Positions 7,622 through 17,364 of a stretch of DNA of 64,000 nucleotides are shown one piece after another. The notes under the pieces were generated by a model. That model saw only the letters and a program-made list of their open reading frames with translations. It was not told the DNA's origin and ran no database searches. The position numbers and the translations under genes are program-made. Position 1 is the first letter of the stretch. Each line of letters opens with the position of its first letter. Location: positions 868,001-932,000 of the forward strand of contig NZ_JAHKKG010000001.1 in assembly GCF_018829635.1 (NCBI RefSeq), given 5' to 3'. The stretch comes from Paractinoplanes bogorensis (GTDB lineage: Bacteria; Actinomycetota; Actinomycetes; Mycobacteriales; Micromonosporaceae).

Positions 7622-9577
7622 TCAGTCGATCTCGGCGACCGCCTGGGCGAACTGCGCCGAGTAGAGCCGGGCGTAAGCGCCGCCGGCCGCGATCAGGGAG
7701 TCGTGTGTGCCCTGCTCGACGATCTGGCCGTTCTCCATCACCAGGATCACGTCGGCGTCGCGGATCGTGGACAGGCGGTGGGCGATCACGAACGACGTGC
7801 GGCCCTCGCGCAGCGTGCCCATGGCCTGCTGGATCAGCACCTCGGTACGCGTGTCGACCGAGCTCGTCGCCTCGTCGAGGATCAGGATCGACGGCTCGGC
7901 CAGGAACGCCCGCGCGATCGTGATCAGCTGCTTCTGGCCCGCGCTGACGTTCGAGCCCTCCTCGTCGATCACCGTGTCGTAGCCGTCCGGCAGCATCCGC
8001 ACGAAGGCGTCGACGTGGGCTGCCTCGGCCGCCGCCTGCACGGCCGCCATGTCGAACGAGTCGGCCCCGTACGCGATGTTCTCCGCGATCGTCCCGCCGA
8101 ACAGCCAGGTGTCCTGCAGCACCATGCCGATCTCTTCGCGCAGCTGTTCGCGCGGCATGGTCGCGATGTCGACGCCGTCGAGCACGATCCGCCCGGAGTC
8201 CACGTCGTAGAACCGCATGATCAGGTTGACCAATGTGGTCTTTCCGGCACCGGTCGGCCCGACGATGGCCACGGTCTGGCCGGGGGCCACTGACAGCGAC
8301 AGATCAGTGATCAGCGGCTTCTCGGGAAGGTAGCGGAACGACACGTTGTCGAAGACGATCTCCCCGCGTACGCGCCCAAGATCAACAGCGTCCGGCGAAG
8401 GGGACTGCTCCGGCGCGTCGAGCAGCGCGAACACCCGCTCGGCGGAGGCCACCCCGGACTGGATCAGGTTGGCCATCGAGGCGACCTGGGTCAGCGGCTG
8501 ACTGAACTGCCGCGAGTACTGGATGAAGGCCTGCACCTCACCGAGCGACAGCGACCCCGAGGCCACCCGCAGACCACCGACCACGGCCACCAGCACATAG
8601 TTCAGGTTGCTGATGAACATCATGGCCGGCTGGATCATGCCGCTGATGAACTGGGCACGGAACGACGACGCGTACAGCTTGTCGTTGTGCTCGCGGAAGA
8701 CCTGGTTGGCCTCGTCCTGCCGGCCGAACACCTTGACCAGCGAGTGCCCGGTGAACATCTCCTCGATGTGCCCGTTGAGCTTGCCGGTGGTCGCCCACTG
8801 GGCCACGAAGTTGGGCTGGGACCGCTTGCCCACCGCGGTGGTCACGAAGAACGAGACCGGCACGGTGACCAGCGCGATCAGCGCGAGCAGGGGCGAGATC
8901 CAGAACATCGCGCCGAGCACCCCGATGATCATCAACAGTGCGGTGATGAGCTGGGCGAAGGTCTGCTGCAGGGTCTGCGCGATGTTGTCGGTGTCGTTGG
9001 TGGCCCGGCTGAGCACCTCGCCGCGCGCCTGCTGGTCGAAATAGGACAGTGGCAGGCGGGACAGCTTGTCCTCGACCTCCTGCCGCAGCCGGTAGACCGC
9101 GGTCTGCACCACGTGCGCGGTGATCCGGCCCTGCAGGATGCCGAACAGCCACGCGAACACGTAGATGATGGCGACCCAGGCCAGCACGTTGAACAGCTTG
9201 TCGAAGTCGATGCCCTGCCCCGGCGTGAAGTCGATCGCCGAGAGCAGGTCGGCCTGGGTGTTCTCGCCGCGGGCGCGCAGGGCGGCGATCGCGTCGGCCT
9301 TGGTGACGTTGCCGTCGACCATCTGCCCGACCACGCCGGCGAAGATCACGTCGGTCGCGTGGCCCAACAGGTAGGGGCCGATCACCGACAGGGCGACGCT
9401 CACGGCGCCGGCCAGCATGACGAAGCCGACCAGCACCCGCTGCGGCTTGAGCCGGACCAGCAGACGCTTGAGCGAGCCGCGGAAGTCCTCGAGCTTCTCG
9501 GTCGGCGCCGGCCCGGCCATCATCCGAACCGCCGGCGGCCCACCCATGGGACGGGGTCCGCGATTGGGAGCAGTCAT
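7622..9577 (-). CDS. ABC exporter half-transporter, second subunit
   Basis: 651 residues from the ATG at 9577; AGGAGG sits seven bases upstream. The order is a ~60-residue leader, six transmembrane helices, then an ATPase domain with GPTGAGKTT Walker A and canonical Walker B ILILDEATSS carrying the catalytic Glu. The signature is altered to VSAGQKQ instead of LSGGQ. It overlaps the first ABC gene by ATGA. Its altered signature would face the Asp-containing site of the partner, which is the arrangement of heterodimeric multidrug exporters with one degenerate ATP site. The substrate is unknown; the TetR gene upstream suggests drug- or metabolite-induced efflux. Confidence 0.9.
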   Translation of the reverse strand: MTAPNRGPRPMGGPPAVRMMAGPAPTEKLEDFRGSLKRLLVRLKPQRVLVGFVMLAGAVSVALSVIGPYLLGHATDVIFAGVVGQMVDGNVTKADAIAALRARGENTQADLLSAIDFTPGQGIDFDKLFNVLAWVAIIYVFAWLFGILQGRITAHVVQTAVYRLRQEVEDKLSRLPLSYFDQQARGEVLSRATNDTDNIAQTLQQTFAQLITALLMIIGVLGAMFWISPLLALIALVTVPVSFFVTTAVGKRSQPNFVAQWATTGKLNGHIEEMFTGHSLVKVFGRQDEANQVFREHNDKLYASSFRAQFISGMIQPAMMFISNLNYVLVAVVGGLRVASGSLSLGEVQAFIQYSRQFSQPLTQVASMANLIQSGVASAERVFALLDAPEQSPSPDAVDLGRVRGEIVFDNVSFRYLPEKPLITDLSLSVAPGQTVAIVGPTGAGKTTLVNLIMRFYDVDSGRIVLDGVDIATMPREQLREEIGMVLQDTWLFGGTIAENIAYGADSFDMAAVQAAAEAAHVDAFVRMLPDGYDTVIDEEGSNVSAGQKQLITIARAFLAEPSILILDEATSSVDTRTEVLIQQAMGTLREGRTSFVIAHRLSTIRDADVILVMENGQIVEQGTHDSLIAAGGAYARLYSAQFAQAVAEID

Positions 9578-11310
9578 GCTGCGGCCTCCTGAGCGGTCAA
9601 TTGCGACAAGACGATTTCTCGGTACGTGTCGTTGCTGTCCATCAATTCGGCGTGGGTGCCCGTGCCGACCACTCGGCCGTCGTCGAGCACCACGATCCGG
9701 TCGGCGTCGCGGATCGTGCTGACCCGCTGGGCCACGATCACCACGGTGGCGTCGGCGATGTGGTCGGTCAGCGCCGCCCGCAGCGCGGCGTCGGTCGCGT
9801 AGTCGAGGGCCGAGAACGAGTCGTCGAACAGGTAGATCTCCGGCTTGTGCACCAGCACCCGGGCGATCGCCAGCCGCTGCCGTTGCCCGCCCGACACGTT
9901 GGTGCCGCCCTGCGCGATCGGGGCGTCCAGGCCGCCGTCCATCCGTTCGACGAAGTCGCGCGCCTGGGCCACCTCGAGCGCCGTCCACAGCTCCTCGTCG
10001 GTCGCGTCCGGATTCCCGTACCGCAGATTGGAAGCGACCGTCCCCGAGAACAGGTAGGGCCGCTGGGGCACCAGGCCGACCAGCCGGGACAGCAGCGCCG
10101 GGTCGAGTTCGCGGACGTCGACCCCGTCGACCAGCACCCGCCCGCCGGTGGCGTCGAACAGCCGGGGCACGAGGTTGAGCAGCGTGGTCTTGCCGCTGCC
10201 GGTGCTCCCGATGATCGCGGTCACCTCGCGCGGCCGGGCCGACACGTCGATGCCGCAGAGCACCGGATGTTCGGCCCCCGGATAGTGGAAGTCGACGTCG
10301 CGCAGGTCGAGCTGCCCGTGCGCGGTCACGCTGGTGACCGCCGAGGCCGGTGGGACGACGCTCGACTCGGTGCCGAGCACCTCCTCGATGCGCTCGGCGC
10401 AGACCTCGGCCCGCGGGATCATCACGAACATGAACGTCGCCATCATGATCGACATGAGGATCTGCATCAGGTAGCTGAGGAACGCGGTGAGCGCGCCGAC
10501 CTGCATGGCGCCGTCGGCGATGCGGTGGCCGCCGAACCAGAGCACCGCCACGCTGGACAGGTTCACGATCAGCATGACGGTCGGGAACATCAGCGCCATC
10601 AGCTTGCCGGCCTTGAGCGACACGTCGGTCAGCTCGCGGTTCGAGACCTCGTAGCGGTCGCGCTCGCGCTCGTCACGGACGAACGCGCGGATCACCCGGA
10701 TGCCGCTGATCTGCTCGCGCATCACCTGGTTGACCCGGTCGATGCGTACCTGCATGGAACGGAACAGCGGCCGCATCCGCACGATGATCACGCCGACCGT
10801 GGTGACCAGGATCGGGACGATCACCAGCAGCAGGGCGGAGAGCGGCACGTCCTGCCGCAGGGCGAGCACGATGCCGCCGAAACACATGATCGGCGCCGAG
10901 ACCATCAGCGTGAAGGTCATCAGCACCAGCATCTGTACCTGCTGGACGTCGTTGGTGGTGCGGGTGATCAGCGACGGCGCGCCGAACTGGCCGACCTCGC
11001 GGGCCGAGAACGTCTGCACCTGCCCGAAAATGGCGGCGCGGACATCGCGGCCCACTGCCATCGCCGTACGGGCGCCGAAATAAACCGCGACGATCTGCGT
11101 GGCGATCTGGCCCAGTGTCACGGCGAGCATCCAGCCGCCGATCTGCATGACATAGCCGGTGTCGCCCTTGATGACGCCGTTGTCGATGATGTCGGCGTTC
11201 AGCGTGGGCAGGTAGAGCGTGGCCAGTGTCTGCAGGAACTGGAAGAACACGACGAGACCGATGTCCCGCCGGTAGGGGCGTAAGTAGCCCCGGAGCAGTT
11301 GGATGAGCAC
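9574..11310 (-). CDS. ABC exporter half-transporter, first subunit (degenerate Walker B)
   Basis: 578 residues. The GTG start shares one base with the TAG stop of the TetR gene (TAGTG), and the stop overlaps the next ABC start, so all three genes are coupled. The six-helix exporter domain comes first (MLIQLLRGYLRPYRRD start). Then come GSTGSGKTT Walker A, the Q-loop in VPQRPYLFSG, and the intact signature VSGGQRQRLA. Walker B is FDDSFSALD, where the catalytic Glu is Asp, the hallmark of the non-hydrolysing site of heterodimers such as TM287/288. It pairs with the 651-residue subunit. Confidence 0.9.
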   Translation of the reverse strand: MLIQLLRGYLRPYRRDIGLVVFFQFLQTLATLYLPTLNADIIDNGVIKGDTGYVMQIGGWMLAVTLGQIATQIVAVYFGARTAMAVGRDVRAAIFGQVQTFSAREVGQFGAPSLITRTTNDVQQVQMLVLMTFTLMVSAPIMCFGGIVLALRQDVPLSALLLVIVPILVTTVGVIIVRMRPLFRSMQVRIDRVNQVMREQISGIRVIRAFVRDERERDRYEVSNRELTDVSLKAGKLMALMFPTVMLIVNLSSVAVLWFGGHRIADGAMQVGALTAFLSYLMQILMSIMMATFMFVMIPRAEVCAERIEEVLGTESSVVPPASAVTSVTAHGQLDLRDVDFHYPGAEHPVLCGIDVSARPREVTAIIGSTGSGKTTLLNLVPRLFDATGGRVLVDGVDVRELDPALLSRLVGLVPQRPYLFSGTVASNLRYGNPDATDEELWTALEVAQARDFVERMDGGLDAPIAQGGTNVSGGQRQRLAIARVLVHKPEIYLFDDSFSALDYATDAALRAALTDHIADATVVIVAQRVSTIRDADRIVVLDDGRVVGTGTHAELMDSNDTYREIVLSQLTAQEAAA

Positions 11311-11912
11311 TAGTGCGTCCCCCGTCGGATGAGCAGTCCGTCGAGCAGCAGGGAGGCGGTCTCCTCGCCGCTGAAGTTGTCCGGGTCGCCGAACGGCCCG
11401 TACGTGTTGGCGCCGCAGAACAGAAGCAGCAACGACGCCACTGCCGCGGGTGTGCGGCGGAGTTGGGCGCCGTCGGCCGCGATCACACCGGTGATCGCCG
11501 CGTGGAGCCGGGACCGGTTGTCGGCGAGTTGCAGGGCGGTGTTCCCGTCCCGCTGGCCGATGATCAGTGCCCGCGCCGCGGTCATCAGCTGAGCGTTCTC
11601 GGCGAACCGGCCGTGCACCAGGTCGGCCGCCTGCGCCATGCGGTCCCGCAGGGGCAACGCCGGGTCGATGGCGGCGAGCGCGTCGACCGTCGGTTGCGGG
11701 TCGAGGCCCTTGATCACCGAGCACACGACCAGCGACGACTTGGTCTCGAAGACGCCGAAGATGGTGCCCTCGGCGACGCCCGCGGCCTGGGCGATCTGGC
11801 GGGTGCTGACGTCGACCCCGTGCTCGTGCAGCAGCGGGATCGTCGCGGCGATCAGGGCCTCGCGCCGTTCCTCGGGCGCGAGCGCGGGCACGCGTCTCCG
11901 TTTGTTCTCCAC
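11310..11912 (-). CDS. TetR-family repressor of the ABC exporter
   Basis: 200 residues from the GTG at 11912. I prefer this start over the GTG at 11942. TAGAGT (11921-11926) lies eight bases before it, fitting a leaderless transcript, and the upstream GTG falls inside the operator. The helix-turn-helix covers about residues 20-55 (STRQIAQAAGVAEGTIFGVF). The C-terminal half is the ligand/dimer domain, with many helices and few conserved residues. Position and the 1-bp junction to the ABC genes indicate that it controls its own operon. Confidence 0.88.
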   Translation of the reverse strand: MENKRRRVPALAPEERREALIAATIPLLHEHGVDVSTRQIAQAAGVAEGTIFGVFETKSSLVVCSVIKGLDPQPTVDALAAIDPALPLRDRMAQAADLVHGRFAENAQLMTAARALIIGQRDGNTALQLADNRSRLHAAITGVIAADGAQLRRTPAAVASLLLLFCGANTYGPFGDPDNFSGEETASLLLDGLLIRRGTH

Positions 11913-11927
11913 GTCCAACCACTCTAA

Positions 11928-11945
11928 TGAGCGAGCACTCACTCA
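11928..11945. promoter_or_regulatory. TetR operator palindrome
   Basis: TGAGCGAGCACTCACTCA is an 18-bp near-perfect inverted repeat (TGAG-N-GAG / CTC-N-CTCA). It lies just upstream of and touching the TAGAGT -10 of the tetR-ABC operon. Binding here would block that promoter. The divergent GGDEF-EAL gene starts about 95 bp away. Confidence 0.65.
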
Positions 11946-12039
11946 GCCACTGACATTTGTCATGGGGCCTCCTTCGGGTGCGGGTTGGCTCAGGTTGCAG
12001 ATCGGGTGGCCGATTACTGGGCCCGTGCAGGATGTCGAG

Positions 12040-14262
12040 ATGGACGATCACACGGCCGACTACTGGGCGCGCCAGTTGCGCATCGGTGCGGCCATCGCGG
12101 CCGTGGTCACGGCGATCGGCGGGCTACGGATAGCGATGGGCTGGGACGGAGCCGGCCGCTGGTGGCTGGTCCCGGTCGGGCTGGCCGTGCTGGCCCAGAT
12201 CGCGCTGCTCCGGCTGCCCTGGAACCGTCTGGTGCGCAGCCCGCGGACCCGGCGCTGGCTGACCCTGTGGTGGATGGCCGAGCTGCCGGTCGCGCTGCTG
12301 TTCGGCTGGGTCGACTCGGACGGCTGGATGCTTTACGTGCCGGCCGTGGTCCTGCTGCTGGTCTCGGCGGCGGCGCTCTGGTCGCCCCGGTTCGTCATCG
12401 CGCTCGGCGTGATCTCGGTCGGCGGCTACGCCGTCATGCTCCCGGTGCGGGCCGGCAAGACCTTCGGCACCACCTTCCTGCTGGTCGCCATGATGGGCTG
12501 CGTAGTCGGCCTGACCGCGATCTACGCCAAGAGCCGCCGCGCCCTGGACAGCCGCCGCCAGGCCGCCGAGCACCGGGCCGAGACCATGCTCGCCGCCTCG
12601 GCCGACGCGGTGATCGCGATCGGCCCGGACACCACGGTCCGCTACGCCACCGAGTCGGTCGGACAGCTGCTCGGCCTCCCGGTCGCATCGCTGGTCGGAC
12701 GCACGATGATGGACCTGATCCCGGCCGACCGACAGGGCCGGGCGGCCGACTTCATGACCGCGGTGCTGGCGCTGCCGACCGGGCAGAGCCTGCGCGCCGA
12801 GTCGCAGCTGGGCGACGCCGCCGGGGAAACCGTCTTCGTCGACGTGCTCGCCACCAACTGGATGGACGACCCGGACATCGCGGCCGTCGTGGTGAGCCTG
12901 CGCGACATCGGGACCCGCCGCGCCCTCGAGGACCGGCTGCACCTGCAGGCGTTCACCGACTCGCTGACCGGCATGCCCAACCGCGCGCTGTTCCGCCGCC
13001 GGCTGGAGGAGGCCGTGACCACCGCGACGACCAGCAACCCGATCACCGTGCTGCTGCTCGACCTCGACGACTTCAAGCTGGTCAACGACAACCTCGGCCA
13101 CTCGGCGGGCGACGACCTGCTGAGCACCATCGCCACCCGGCTGCGGGGCCACGTACGCCCGTCCGACGTGCTGGCCCGCCTCGGCGGCGACGAGTTCGCC
13201 ATCCTCATGCACGACCTCGAGCCCGGCGACGCGGCCGCGCTGGCCGAGCGGCTGCTGCGCACGATCCGCGAGCCCATCCGGCTGGCCAGCCGTGACGTCG
13301 CCTGCTCGCTGAGCATCGGCATCGCGACCTCGGAGTCCTGCGCCGGGATCGACGACCCCAAGGTGCTCGCCGATCACCTGCTCGGCAACGCCGACCTGGC
13401 CATGTACGCGGCCAAGCGGGCCGGCCGCAACGGCTATGCGATCTTCGACCCGACCATGACGATGTCGGTGCTCGAGGAGGCCCAGCTGCGCAGCGACCTC
13501 GAGCACGCGCTCGAGCACGACGAGTTCCTCGTGCTCTACCAACCGGTGGTCGACATGCAGACGCAGAGCGTCACCTCGGTCGAGGCGCTGGTGCGCTGGG
13601 AACACCCGCGCGACGGCCTGCTCGGGCCCTACCACTTCATCGGCGCCGCCGAGGCCAACGGCCTGATCGTCCCGCTCGGCCGCTGGGTCCTGCGCGAGGC
13701 GTGCGCCCAGCTCGCCAGCTGGCGGGCCGCCTCCCCGGCCGCGGCCCGGCTCAAGATCAACGTGAACCTGTCGGCCCGCCAGTTCCAGTACGCGGGCCTG
13801 GTCGACGACGTCGCGCAGGCGCTGGCCGACGCCGGGGTCGACGCCGGCTCGCTCACCCTCGAGATCACCGAGTCGATGCTGATGGAGGACATCGAGACGG
13901 CCAAGCGCACCCTGTACGCCCTGCGCGAGCTCGGTGTCCGGCTGGCCATCGACGACTTCGGCACCGGCTACTCCTCGCTCAGCTACCTCAAGCAGCTCCC
14001 GGTCGACGTCATCAAGATCGACAAGACGTTCGTGGACGACGTGCACATCGACGCCGACGACGTGGCCCTGGTCGACGCGGTGGCCGGCCTCGGTCAGGCG
14101 CTCAAGATGCAGACCGTGGCCGAGGGCATCGAGACCGACGCCCAGTGGTCGACGCTGCGCAACCTCGGCATCGACCACGGCCAGGGATACCTGTTCGGTA
14201 AGCCCGCCGATCCCACCCAGATCCACGCACTCCTGACCGGCGTGGGCGCTATCTCAGCCTGA
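12040..14262 (+). CDS. Membrane PAS-GGDEF-EAL c-di-GMP cyclase/phosphodiesterase
   Basis: 740 residues; CAGGA lies seven bases before the ATG. About five or six transmembrane helices (residues 12-165) form an uncharacterised sensor, followed by a PAS domain (about 185-305). GGDEF is intact at residues 382-386 with an RxxD inhibitory site five residues earlier (RPSD). The EAL domain has EALVRW at 515-520, EITES and DDFGTGYSSL, so both activities look intact. It would make and break cyclic di-GMP in response to a membrane or cytosolic signal. The c-di-GMP riboswitch at 4.5 kb is a plausible downstream target. Confidence 0.93.
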   Translation: MDDHTADYWARQLRIGAAIAAVVTAIGGLRIAMGWDGAGRWWLVPVGLAVLAQIALLRLPWNRLVRSPRTRRWLTLWWMAELPVALLFGWVDSDGWMLYVPAVVLLLVSAAALWSPRFVIALGVISVGGYAVMLPVRAGKTFGTTFLLVAMMGCVVGLTAIYAKSRRALDSRRQAAEHRAETMLAASADAVIAIGPDTTVRYATESVGQLLGLPVASLVGRTMMDLIPADRQGRAADFMTAVLALPTGQSLRAESQLGDAAGETVFVDVLATNWMDDPDIAAVVVSLRDIGTRRALEDRLHLQAFTDSLTGMPNRALFRRRLEEAVTTATTSNPITVLLLDLDDFKLVNDNLGHSAGDDLLSTIATRLRGHVRPSDVLARLGGDEFAILMHDLEPGDAAALAERLLRTIREPIRLASRDVACSLSIGIATSESCAGIDDPKVLADHLLGNADLAMYAAKRAGRNGYAIFDPTMTMSVLEEAQLRSDLEHALEHDEFLVLYQPVVDMQTQSVTSVEALVRWEHPRDGLLGPYHFIGAAEANGLIVPLGRWVLREACAQLASWRAASPAAARLKINVNLSARQFQYAGLVDDVAQALADAGVDAGSLTLEITESMLMEDIETAKRTLYALRELGVRLAIDDFGTGYSSLSYLKQLPVDVIKIDKTFVDDVHIDADDVALVDAVAGLGQALKMQTVAEGIETDAQWSTLRNLGIDHGQGYLFGKPADPTQIHALLTGVGAISA

Positions 14263-14333
14263 ACCTGAACCGCGAGCCCTCACCCAGCGTGTACCTGTTG
14301 TAGGTCCCGCACCCCTGGGTTAGGAAGCTCCAA

Positions 14334-15989
14334 GTGTCGCTCATGAAACACGTGCGCCGTGTCGGCGGCGCCGTGCTCACACTCGCCGCCGCCGTCCTCG
14401 TCTTTCTCGCACTGGTCACGCCCGACCAGATCACCCGTCTCGCCCCGGGCAACTTCTGGGGCACCGCCCTGGTCCGCGTCCCGATCGAGGGCCTGCTCGC
14501 GGTCGCTCTGCTGCTGGCCCTGCCCGCCCGCGCCCGTCGCATCACCGCCACCGTCCTCGGCGTGCTGCTCGGCGTGCTGTCCGTCCTCAAGATCATCGAC
14601 ATCGGCTTCTTCGCCGTGCTGGCCCGTGCCTTCGACCCGGTCCTCGACTGGACGCTCTTCAAGGACGGCTTCAACTTCCTGACCGACTCGATCGGCACCG
14701 CCGGGGCGATCGGGGTCGCCGCCGGCGCCGTGCTGCTGGCGGTCGTGGTCCTGGGCGCGATGATTTTTTCCGTACGCCGTCTCAGCCGCCTGCTGCCCGC
14801 CGCGCCGAACCTGGTCCGGGGTGGCGTCGTCACCCTCTCGGTGGCCTGGATCGTCCTCGCCGTGATGGGTTTCCAGCTCGTCGGCGGCATCCCGGTGGCC
14901 AGCCAGACCGCGACCGACCTGGCCCGCGACACCGTGCTCGCGGTCCCGCAGGACATCCAGGACCGCAAGGACTTCGCCCGCGAGGTGCAGGACGACGACT
15001 TCAAGAACCTGCCCACCGACCAGTTGCTCAGCGCGCTGCGGGGCAAGGACGTCATCGTCGGCTTCGTCGAGAGCTACGGCCGTGACGCGGTCGAGAACCC
15101 GGCCTTCAACCAGCCGGTGGTCGAGCAGTTGCGGGCCGGTCAGCAGAAGCTCGCGGCCAAGGGCTTCACCGGAAAGAGCGGCTATCTGACCTCGCCCACG
15201 TTCGGCGGCGGCAGCTGGCTCGCGCACTCCACGTTCCTGTCCGGCCTCTGGATCGACAACCAGAACCGCTATCGCAGCCTGGTCGCCACCGACCGGCTCA
15301 CCCTGACGTCGGCTTTCAAAAAGGCCGGTTTCCGTACGACCGGATTCGAACCCGGCGTCACGTTCGCGTGGCCCGAGGGACAGTTCTACGGGTACGAGCA
15401 GATCTACGACGCGCACACGCTCGGCTACCACGGGCCCATGCTGAGCTGGTCGACCATGCCCGACCAGTACGTGATGAAGAAGGTCCACGACTACGAACTG
15501 GGCCAGGACAAGCGCCGCCCGACCCTGGCCGAGGTCACGCTGACATCCAGCCACACCCCGTGGACGCCGGTGCCGTCGATGTTGCCGTGGGACAAGATCG
15601 GCGACGGCTCGGTCTACAACTCCCAGATCGCCGGGGCGGAGAGCCCGCAGAAACTCTTCAGCGAGGGCGACAAGGTCAAGCAGGCGTACGCCGGATCGAT
15701 CGCCTACTCGCTCGACAGCTTGATGTCGTACGTGCAGGAGTACGGCGACGACAACCTGGTCCTGGTGCTGCTCGGCGACCACCAGCCGGCCTCGATCGTG
15801 GTCGGCGGCAACGCCACCAAGGACGTGCCGATCTCGATCGTCGCCAAGGACAAGAAGGTCCTCGACCGGATCAGCGCCTGGGGCTGGACCGACGGCCTCA
15901 CCCCCGCACCCGACGCGCCGCTGTGGCCGATGAACGAATTCCGCGACAAGTTCCTCACCGCTTACAGCCCGCAAGGGGAGCCGCACTGA
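14334..15989 (+). CDS. LTA-synthase-like membrane sulfatase/phosphotransferase
   Basis: 551 residues; AGGAAG lies six bases before the GTG start (an ATG three codons on is too far from it). Five transmembrane helices (about 10-30, 42-60, 65-95, 120-145, 165-185) precede an extracytoplasmic alkaline-phosphatase-superfamily domain. The VIVGFVESYG segment, the GGGSWLAHST region (likely nucleophile) and LLGDHQP with metal-binding Asp/His match the family. Relatives transfer phosphoglycerol or phosphoethanolamine groups to cell-wall glycans or cleave such esters. Actinomycetes of this type usually lack classical lipoteichoic acid, so the substrate is open. Confidence 0.85.
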   Translation: MSLMKHVRRVGGAVLTLAAAVLVFLALVTPDQITRLAPGNFWGTALVRVPIEGLLAVALLLALPARARRITATVLGVLLGVLSVLKIIDIGFFAVLARAFDPVLDWTLFKDGFNFLTDSIGTAGAIGVAAGAVLLAVVVLGAMIFSVRRLSRLLPAAPNLVRGGVVTLSVAWIVLAVMGFQLVGGIPVASQTATDLARDTVLAVPQDIQDRKDFAREVQDDDFKNLPTDQLLSALRGKDVIVGFVESYGRDAVENPAFNQPVVEQLRAGQQKLAAKGFTGKSGYLTSPTFGGGSWLAHSTFLSGLWIDNQNRYRSLVATDRLTLTSAFKKAGFRTTGFEPGVTFAWPEGQFYGYEQIYDAHTLGYHGPMLSWSTMPDQYVMKKVHDYELGQDKRRPTLAEVTLTSSHTPWTPVPSMLPWDKIGDGSVYNSQIAGAESPQKLFSEGDKVKQAYAGSIAYSLDSLMSYVQEYGDDNLVLVLLGDHQPASIVVGGNATKDVPISIVAKDKKVLDRISAWGWTDGLTPAPDAPLWPMNEFRDKFLTAYSPQGEPH

Positions 15990-16132
15990 CCGCACAGTGC
16001 CAATCTGCGAAAATCAGAAATCGACACCGATCTACCCGCGCGTAACTGACGTTCCGTAACCAAACTCCGGTTGGATACCCGTCGGCGGGTCGCGAGGGGG
16101 CGACCGCGTTTCGACGTGTGTGGGGGAGTTCG

Positions 16133-17326
16133 GTGAACGAGCGGAAGGGGCCATCGCGCGCGGACCGCTTGCGGCTGACCCGAATGCCGGATGTGCGCCC
16201 GCGCGACCGGTCGGCAGCACCGCCCGCCGCGCCTACGGCAGCACAGCCCGTGCCTGCGGCGGCATCGCCCGCTGTGCCTACGGCGGCATCGCCCGCTGTG
16301 CCTACGGCGGCATCGCCCGCTGTGCCTGCGGCGGCACCGCTCGCTGGGCCTACGGCAGCACCGCCTGCCGTGCCTGCGGTGGCACCGTCCGCCGTGTCCA
16401 CGACAGTGCCGCCTGTGCCTGCGGCCGTGCCGTCGTTCGGGCCTACGGCCGTGCCGTCGTTCGGGCCTGCGTCGGCGCCGGATGGTGTCGCCTTGGCCGG
16501 GCGCTCGGAGTCGCGTTTTCCGGGGCGTGAGCGGGTGGCGCAACCGTCCGCCGTTCTGAGGGCGGCGCCGTCCGGGTCGTCGGCGCCGGACGCTGTCGCT
16601 CCGGCCGGGCGGGTCCCGGCTGCTTCAGCCACCCCAGTTCGTCCACGGCGTCGGGCGCGCAGGGGTTGGTGGATGATGGGTGGGCTGGTAGTGATTCTGG
16701 CGTCGGCGGGTGGCCTGGCCGTGGCTTTCCGGGCCGGGGCCGACGCCACGGTCCCGGCTCCCAGCGTCCCGCTCCTGGCAATCCCCACCAACACCGTCAC
16801 CGAAGCCGACCCAGCGGTGACATCGAGCCCGTCGTGGGCCGCGCCCTCCGGCGCCGTGCCCTCGCCCTCACTCAGCGCGAGCCCGGCCGCGACGATCACA
16901 GCTCCGGGGCGGCCGGCGGTCACCGGGCGGGCCAACCCGTCCGGGGCCAACCTGGCCCTGACCGGCAAGGTGACGGCGAGCAGCATCGAGGGCAGCCCGT
17001 ATCCCGCGAGCAAGGCGGTCGACGGCGACCCGTCGACGCGCTGGTCGAGCGGCTTCGCCGAACCGCAGTGGATCAAAGTAGACCTGGGCGAACGACACCG
17101 CCTGACCGAGGTCACGCTGATCTGGGAACACGCCTACGCGGTCGCCTACCAGATCGACATCTCAATCGACGGCAAGACGTGGCGCTCGATCTACACCACA
17201 AACGCCGGCCAGGGCGGCACCGTAGTAGCCGACGCCACCGGCACCGTAGCCCGCCAGGTGCGTGTGCTGGCCACCAAGCGCTCCAACCAGTACGGCTTCT
17301 CGCTCTTCGAGTTCCAGATCCGCTAG
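16133..17326 (+). CDS. Membrane-anchored discoidin (F5/8 type C) protein with repeat-rich tail
   Basis: 397 residues from the GTG at 16133, four bases after GGGGGAG. The first ~170 residues are a low-complexity Ala/Pro/Thr cytoplasmic segment with an 8-residue repeat (ASPAVPTA). One transmembrane helix follows near 180-198, then a Thr/Ser/Pro linker. A C-terminal F5/8 type C (CBM32-like) domain covers about 275-397 (NLALTGKVTASS, KAVDGDPSTRWSSG, WIKVDLG). The outer domain probably binds glycans. Carrying the repeats on the inner side is unusual for a glycan-binding surface protein. Confidence 0.83.
   Translation: MNERKGPSRADRLRLTRMPDVRPRDRSAAPPAAPTAAQPVPAAASPAVPTAASPAVPTAASPAVPAAAPLAGPTAAPPAVPAVAPSAVSTTVPPVPAAVPSFGPTAVPSFGPASAPDGVALAGRSESRFPGRERVAQPSAVLRAAPSGSSAPDAVAPAGRVPAASATPVRPRRRARRGWWMMGGLVVILASAGGLAVAFRAGADATVPAPSVPLLAIPTNTVTEADPAVTSSPSWAAPSGAVPSPSLSASPAATITAPGRPAVTGRANPSGANLALTGKVTASSIEGSPYPASKAVDGDPSTRWSSGFAEPQWIKVDLGERHRLTEVTLIWEHAYAVAYQIDISIDGKTWRSIYTTNAGQGGTVVADATGTVARQVRVLATKRSNQYGFSLFEFQIR
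16262..16333 (+). repeat. 24-bp in-gene tandem repeat
   Basis: Three nearly identical 24-mers (GCATCGCCCGCTGTGCCTAC plus GGCG) run in tandem, with decayed copies on both sides. Two copies of a different 24-mer (GCCGTGCCGTCGTTCGGGCC core) follow near 16422-16469. Both are multiples of three and encode Ala/Pro repeats, so copy number can change without a frameshift. Confidence 0.85.
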
Positions 17327-17364
17327 CCCCAAGCAAGCCCAACTCGAAGCAGGGCCCACCCTCC

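Noticed and set aside
16118..16120. GTG at 16118 as the start of the discoidin protein
   Set aside because: It has no ribosome site upstream, and the real GGGGGAG site lies downstream of it, in front of the GTG at 16133.
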